Positions 62,231 through 64,000 of a stretch of DNA of 64,000 bases are shown in pieces. A program made the translations under genes and the position numbers. This DNA comes from a candidate division LCP-89 bacterium B3_LCP (GTDB lineage Bacteria > Electryoneota > B3-LCP). The DNA lies in NCBI GenBank assembly GCA_005223185.1, contig NJBN01000010.1, forward strand, positions 62,001 through 126,000. Direction: 5' to 3'. Within the stretch, counting starts at the first letter, position 1, and each line of letters starts with the position of its first letter. The notes below the pieces were generated by a model. The model was not told the DNA's origin. It was given only the letters and a program-made list of their open reading frames with translations, and made no database searches.

Positions 62231-62320
62231 TGTTTCCTCATATTGAGAGTTATACTTATCTATATCTGAAATGAATCCTATTCACCGGACTAAAGTTCCA
62301 GTGCTCAAATTCAAGATCCA

Positions 62321-62336
62321 ATTGACTTAAGTCAAT
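62321..62336. promoter_or_regulatory. Perfect 16-base palindrome
   Basis: ATTGACTTAAGTCAAT lies about 90 bases upstream of the NucS/EVE gene start (minus strand). It could be an operator; no regulator is identified. Confidence 0.3.
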
Positions 62337-62432
62337 AAGTTATTAATACCTCAGTCTCTTCAGAGACTTGGATCTATATTATGAGCACCCGAATTTTAAT
62401 CGGGTGGTGTTGACTGATTGATCCGGGGGTCT

Positions 62433-64000
62433 CTACCTAAACCTCCTATGCTCCCTGGAAAAATAATCCTTCTGCCAGGTAGCGACTTTTACTGCTAAGA
62501 TTAGCAGCGCTAAGAGATTGGGGAAGCTCATCAGAGAGAGCGCCACGTCGCCTAAGCCCCAGACTACCTCCAGCGCCAGTATCGAACCTAAGAAATTGAA
62601 GCATACGTACACCCATTTATAGGGCAATACCGCTTTATCTCCCCAGAGATACTGCACGCTGCGGTCGCCATAATACGACCAGGAAATCATCGTGGAAATG
62701 GCGAACAGAAAGACGCCTATGGTCACCAGCCAACTGCCCCAGGGACCGCCACCCAATCCAATCGAGAAGGCGAAGCTGGTCAACAGCGATCCGTTCTGGC
62801 GCATCATGCCGTACACTAACAGATCACCGGTTTTGACTTCACTATCCACAACCGCAATGTTGCCGTCATCATCGACAACCAGCTTTCCGTTGAACGGTTC
62901 ATCCTCAGTATATCCGATCAAGGCGCCGTCTATAATCCCGTGATTGGCGGCTAAACTGACCTCTTCCGGTTTACCATAATTCACCACGAATTCACCTACG
63001 AACTCTTCCCCGTCCAGTTTTGTGTTCGTTGTGTATTCTGAGCCCGGCTGCAAAAATTCTACATCGGTCAATGGTTTGTTGGTCATCTGCTTGCCTGTCC
63101 AGGCGCCGGTTACCAGTATGACCAGACCGGTCATCGTGCAGATTATCAACGTATCCAGCAGTGGTCCTACCATGGCGACTGCGCCTTCGCGGATCGGTTC
63201 TCCGGTTTTGGCTGCAGCGTGAGCTATCGGCGCTGATCCCTGCCCGGCTTCATTAGAAAAAAGACCCCGCTTCACGCCCCAGTTAAGAGTGTACAGCATG
63301 GTGGCTCCGGCGAATCCCCCCAATCCCGCCAGCGGCGTGAATGCTCCTTCCATGATGCGCCCGAAGGCAACGGGTATTTCGGAGAAATACATTCCTAATA
63401 TCGTCAGCGCCGCGATGATGTATAGAGCGCTCATGAAGGGAACCAGTTTGGATGCCACCAGTCCGATCCGCTTGATTCCCCCGATGATCACTAACGCCAC
63501 GAGAGAAGCGATGGCGAGCCCGGTTACCCAGGTAGGAATGCCGAATTCAGTGCGGAAGCTGTCCGCTACGGTGAAACTCTGCACCATGTTGCCGGTGCCG
63601 AAACTGCACAGCACCGCGCAGAAGGCGAAGATGACTGCCAGCGGTTTCCAGCCCGTACCCAGCCCCTTTTCGATGTAGTACATAGGACCGCCGGATGCAG
63701 AACCATCCGGATTGATCTTGCGGTATTTTTGCGAAAGCGTGCATTCGACGTACTTGGTGCACATGCCGAAAAATGCCGTAACCCACATCCAGAAGAGTGC
63801 TCCGGGACCGCCGTAATGAATCGCTGTCGCCACACCGGCTATATTGCCGATGCCGATAGTCGCCGACAGTGCGGCCGATAACGCCTGGAAATGGGTTATG
63901 TCACCAGCGTCCTCAGGATCGTCATAGACTCCTCGGATGATCTCCCAGGAATGTTTCAGTTTGCGTATCTGCACGAAACGCATGCGCAGCGTTAGATAAA
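62433..64000 (-). CDS. AGCS-family sodium:amino acid symporter (5' end beyond window)
   Basis: The frame is open to the right edge (YLTLRMRFVQIRK...), so the internal ATG at 63983 is not the start; family members carry about 60 more N-terminal residues. Signatures: TIGIGNIAGVATAIHYGGPGALFWMW (Na/substrate site), GSASGGPMYYIEKGLG, and SNEAGQGSAPIAHAAA. About ten hydrophobic helices are seen. After TGLVILVTGAW there is a soluble insertion of about 85 residues (VEFLQPGSEYTTNTKLDGEEFVGEF ... DGNIAVVDSEVKTGDLLVYGMM), which standard AGCS proteins lack. It carries alanine or glycine with Na+. Confidence 0.93.
   Translation of the reverse strand, partial: YLTLRMRFVQIRKLKHSWEIIRGVYDDPEDAGDITHFQALSAALSATIGIGNIAGVATAIHYGGPGALFWMWVTAFFGMCTKYVECTLSQKYRKINPDGSASGGPMYYIEKGLGTGWKPLAVIFAFCAVLCSFGTGNMVQSFTVADSFRTEFGIPTWVTGLAIASLVALVIIGGIKRIGLVASKLVPFMSALYIIAALTILGMYFSEIPVAFGRIMEGAFTPLAGLGGFAGATMLYTLNWGVKRGLFSNEAGQGSAPIAHAAAKTGEPIREGAVAMVGPLLDTLIICTMTGLVILVTGAWTGKQMTNKPLTDVEFLQPGSEYTTNTKLDGEEFVGEFVVNYGKPEEVSLAANHGIIDGALIGYTEDEPFNGKLVVDDDGNIAVVDSEVKTGDLLVYGMMRQNGSLLTSFAFSIGLGGGPWGSWLVTIGVFLFAISTMISWSYYGDRSVQYLWGDKAVLPYKWVYVCFNFLGSILALEVVWGLGDVALSLMSFPNLLALLILAVKVATWQKDYFSREHRRFR

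Overview
The window looks like one contig from an uncultivated Gram-negative bacterium of the Fibrobacteres-Chlorobi-Bacteroidetes (FCB) side of the tree. This is inferred from several secreted proteins ending in Por/type IX-style sorting domains (YPNPFNPET...GVYFIRL...KLMLLK), a Bacteroidetes-like TonB receptor, AsmA-type and beta-barrel envelope proteins, and strong TTGAC(A/T)-N17-TATATT promoters. I cannot name the phylum; candidate lineages such as Zixibacteria, Marinimicrobia or Electryoneota would fit. Base composition is near 48% GC, with AT-richer islands around 30.8-31.6, 44.8-46.4 and 61.3-62.2 kb.

Layout. 1-5.8 kb: a minus-strand operon (M1-like peptidase, DUF2007 protein, enolase, FtsB-like protein, NadB running off the left edge). 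6-12 kb: a DUF1848 protein, then an operon of outer-membrane protein, MutM, corrinoid protein, homocysteine methyltransferase and a pyrrolysine-free MttB-family methyltransferase. 12-18.5 kb: response regulator/diguanylate cyclase, phosphofructokinase, YciO, tRNA-Leu(CAA), a beta-helix membrane protein and SerS. 18.6-20.5 kb: a very small microcompartment locus (PduL, PduT-like shell protein, unknown). 20.7-33.8 kb: ABC exporter, cold-shock protein, Se/S-carrier-like protein, pyrimidine phosphorylase, MetH without its activation domain plus that domain as a separate protein, an ABC-2 transporter and PurL. 33.9-49 kb: AsmA-like protein, a regulator/exported-protein pair, secreted T9SS protein, a HutH-like lyase with Cys in the MIO triad, a REP-associated transposase, an orphan ATPase and a TonB receptor. 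49-61 kb: four secreted beta-helix T9SS proteins surrounding a DsrC/DsrM/DsrK-like redox cluster. 61-64 kb: a NucS-like/EVE nuclease and a truncated AGCS symporter.

Most notable observation. Three paralogous secreted genes (51.5, 53.3 and 59.3 kb) each carry an in-frame TGA at codon 189-191. The frame stays open for 300 or more further codons, through the sorting domain. The TGA is followed by a 19-nt segment identical in all three genes, which folds into a 6-bp hairpin with a G-starting loop, although flanking synonymous sites have diverged. TGA is an ordinary stop elsewhere in the window. This is best explained as a new family of exported selenoproteins with bacterial SECIS elements, or otherwise as programmed UGA readthrough.

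Second theme. The intergenic space is packed with nested palindromes. One family forms a 46-bp three-way junction (8-bp outer stem, two inner hairpins) and occurs seven times. Two of these copies, in inverted orientation, bracket a RAYT transposase. Inner and outer stems covary between copies. Two elements of this type sit directly upstream of start codons. The Dsr-like cluster is also odd: one protein carries only the C-terminal DsrC cysteine, and a tandem-domain protein carries only the other cysteine, twice.
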